64,000 bases of DNA, from assembly GCF_003711515.1 (NCBI RefSeq), contig NW_021167084.1, forward strand, positions 1,963,932-2,027,931, written 5' to 3'. The first letter of the stretch is position 1, and every line of letters begins with the position of its first letter. Below, piece after piece: positions 61,568-64,000 of the stretch. This DNA is from Sodiomyces alkalinus F11. Taxonomy: Eukaryota; Ascomycota; Sordariomycetes; Glomerellales; Plectosphaerellaceae. A program made the translations under genes and the position numbers. The notes beneath the pieces were generated by a model. It was not told where the DNA came from and did no database searches. It saw only the letters and a list, made by a program, of their open reading frames with translations.

Positions 61568-62412
61568 GTACCGCCGGAGCGGTCTTCGTATAGGGCTCAG
61601 GGGCGCATGCTGCCCAGGACGTGGAGTCTTGGTAATGCGTGAAGCGTGAATAGGGCCACCGCGGCATTGCTTCTATGCGTGGAGAACCCAGTTACCCACT
61701 TACATTGGCATGCTGCAGGAGATCCGGGTCCTTGCTGCTAGCTTTCAGAATTCCGCCGCTTTAGTGAGTCGGTCTCCCGAACAAGCGTAGCCCGCATAGC
61801 CTCCAGTCGTACGTTGATGCATGTCAGATCAGATGACAATATAGGAGCCCCCTGTTTAGTAGTATCTGCTTCGCCTGCTCAGTAATATCGTACACATCCA
61901 CCTCTGCCTCGGCTTTATTGGGAGTTAAGCATCACCACGTTCACCATTCGAACTTCACTTGCGTTAACATGGTTGTGGTGCCCTCAACTGGCTCAACCCT
62001 TGGACCCTTGGTCTCACATAAGCCATTCCTCCGTGCCTGTTACCTGCCCTTTCTGGTGAGAAATTCACCCTGCTGAGCTGCAGGAAAATGCACGTGGACA
62101 CGATGGCCGAGATAGGCTTGTTACTGGGTGTCTGTTGAAGAGTGGTGAGCCGTGGGTTCAGCCGTGACCTCATCTCTCTTTGCACATGGACCGAGTATCC
62201 ACGATCGAGACGTTTGGTGATACAGACTCTTCTTGAGTCACTTGACCTGAGACAATTTCAACTATAAAAGGAAGGGATCATCGTCTTGTTTTCGTTGAAT
62301 CCTAACTCCCAGCCTCCATCACAACACAGCACTCCGTCTTCAAAGGGTCTTACTCAGTCTTCTTCAGCTTTTACACTCTCCATTCAGCTTTAAGCTCTTA
62401 AGTACAGACAAA
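61568..62412. other. Intergenic region / promoter of the small secreted protein
   Basis: Possible remnant of ITS rDNA at left, otherwise nothing recognised. The right end holds the TATA box and leader of the next gene. Confidence 0.4.
62263..62269 (+). promoter_or_regulatory. TATA box of the small secreted protein gene
   Basis: TATAAAA, 150 bases upstream of the ATG at 62413, followed by a C/T-rich leader. Confidence 0.65.
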
Positions 62413-63161
62413 ATGTACTTCTCCTCCGCTCTCGTCGCCAGCCTCGGCCTCCTGGGCATGACTCAAGCCGGCCCCGTCGCTCCCCTCGCCGCCCGCGACG
62501 TGGTCAGCTTCACCGTCGAGAAGACTGCCTCTGGCGAGATTGAGTCCTTCGCCAACGCCACTGCCCTCGGCGTCGACATCTTCGGCGACATCCCCGACGA
62601 CGGCGTCCGCGAGGGCGACCACGTTACCGCCGAGCCCGGAACCAAGGCCTGGGCTTGGATCCGTGCCCAAATCGACATCGACTGGGACACCGTCCCCACC
62701 GAGCAGCTTGAGAAGCGCCAGGGCTGGGCCAACATTGGTATTGGCATGTGGGCCCAGGACAACTGTAAGTGAACAAATCCTGTCCCAGCCTAATTCATCA
62801 TATCCTCTTCGTTCAAGAACACTTTTTGGCAGAACAACATTCACTTACACGAGACATAGGCCAGGGTCACGCGGCCTACTGGGATAATGTCCAATATAAC
62901 GTGCACCATTACGACACCATCAACTACTTCTCCATCGGCATTCGCCACCGAGGTCTCCGCAGCGGTGAGCAGCTCGATGTTAGCCGCCTGAGTGGCAGCG
63001 ACTGGTGCGGCCACTATGTAAATACCATTGCCTCTCCCTCTGGCAGTAAGTCTTACCTCAACTTCCACCCATCTTTTTTATGACCTTGGCTAATCATGTG
63101 GTTTGCAGCCGGATGCGGTCATGTCGGTCCCATCAACTGCTTCCGCCTGTGGCTCAACTAA
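62413..63161 (+). CDS. Small secreted cysteine-containing protein with Kex2 site (196 aa), effector-like
   Basis: Exons 62413-62764, 62860-63045 and 63109-63161 (introns of 95 and 63 bases, phases match; 197 codons with TAA). A signal peptide MYFSSALVASLGLLGMTQA is followed by an acidic propeptide ending in LEKR at about residue 99-102, a Kex2 cleavage site. The mature part is about 94 residues: QGWANIGIGMWAQDNC, then YWDNVQYNVHHYDTINYF, SDWCGHYVN and GCGHVGPINCFRLWLN. It has four cysteines, enough for two disulfides, and aromatic-rich beta-type sequence. I know similar small secreted proteins ending in INCFRLW in plant-associated ascomycetes but no biochemical function. Role in host or microbe interaction is inference. 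It is unlike its neighbours in gene density: the strong TATA box and leader suggest tight regulation. Confidence 0.82.
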
Positions 63162-64000
63162 GTTGTTAAGGAATGGGGGAGCACTGAGCACCTGGTGAGT
63201 GGTGTCGGTGCCGAAAGTGAACTTGGAATCTCGAGTCTCGCGGTGGAGGTGGAGGGTGAGGGTTTTGCACAGCCCAGAGAGCCACGGGACTCAGCTATAA
63301 GTACATGGGGACTGGTGGTGTGGTCTCTACCTGCAATCGTGATTTCTTGTCACTCATTCAATTCCGCACGATTCTGCCTTCCGAGCTCAGTACACATAGT
63401 ATAGCCCTCAATTTCGAATGCTGATCAGCTTCTACAATGGTTGCAGTGTGTCGTTCTTGGTTTCGTGGTGGTGGTGGCTTGGGCTGTGTTAAGGCTCCAT
63501 AGAAACGGAATTATTAAAATGATCATTGATGTGATTAGACCTAGACCGTCAGTAGTGGTGTTATTCATAACTCTTGGCTGGGTGAGACCCATTGCGTGAT
63601 GCTGTTTCGCTATAGGTACCTTCACGTTTGCCATTGAAAGTTTCAAGGAATGCCCCCTGTGTCGTTGCCCCCCGGACCTCGGTGCTTCGGCGACACTCGG
63701 CCCCACAAGGACCGGCCCGTCATATACCCCACACGCCGACCCCGGAAGACGGCCCTAATTCCACACGTGTGTCCCCCGAGGGTTTCCAAAAGAAGGCTTC
63801 AGCGTCAGCATTGTATCATACACTCCAGAGTCAATTCAAGTAGACAGGACAGGAACCCACAACTCCGGCATTCTTGAAGACAACGCATCATGGACTTTAA
63901 AATGACCCCCGAGTGACCGAGTCGCGAGGTAACCGACGTTTCTTCTTCATCTTGCCTCATATTAAACTATTCACATACTCTTCCCTTGTTACCCTGTTAA
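63162..64000. other. Intergenic region to the window end
   Basis: ATAGGTACCTT element at 63611-63621. No gene recognised. Confidence 0.5.

Overview
The window is nuclear DNA of a filamentous ascomycete, most likely a sordariomycete. Genes are split by short introns (about 50-120 bases) with GTRNGT donors, CTRAC-like branch sites and YAG acceptors. There is a fungal tRNA-Asp gene with an anticodon-loop intron, clear RIP (repeat-induced point mutation) damage at the left edge, and a gene set typical of a soil, plant-litter or plant-associated fungus. No bacterial operons, CRISPR arrays or intact transposons were seen.

Layout. 1-4314: the 3' part of a large gene resembling the C-terminal region of killer-toxin-like GH18 chitinases; its left third is wrecked by RIP while its right two thirds keep a clean frame through seven introns. 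5826-13142: an omega-like glutathione transferase, an M20 amidohydrolase and, convergent with it, an FMN-dependent NtaA/DszA-type monooxygenase, then a weak ORF. 14848-22863: an anoctamin/Ist2-type membrane protein, a previously hidden two-exon gene for an 85-residue protein, tRNA-Asp(GUC), and a large TPR protein. 23998-28854: a ten-exon secreted LVIVD-repeat protein with a GC-AG intron, and a secreted pepsin-family protease. 30677-40386: a lineage-type hypothetical protein, a DEDDh RNA exonuclease, a HAD hydrolase, an amidohydrolase and a metallophosphoesterase. 41122-48952: GH11 xylanase, GH43 beta-xylosidase/arabinofuranosidase and a Zn2Cys6 transcription factor, all on the minus strand, a plausible hemicellulose-utilisation mini-cluster. 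50188-59925: a fused hydantoinase/oxoprolinase-DUF917 protein, a dihydrofolate-reductase-like protein and a siderophore-transporter-like MFS protein. 61379-63161: a degenerate inverted fragment of 28S rDNA and a small secreted cysteine-containing protein with a Kex2 site.

How they fit together: the xylanase removes xylose chains outside the cell, the GH43 enzyme would finish the short products, and the neighbouring regulator could control both. The M20 enzyme and flavin monooxygenase may act in breakdown of an amide or N-/S-heteroatom compound. The other genes look like ordinary housekeeping or niche functions with no evident shared pathway. Exon borders were read by eye from splice consensus and frame continuity; two genes (monooxygenase, RNA exonuclease) each carry one junction that is off by a single base.
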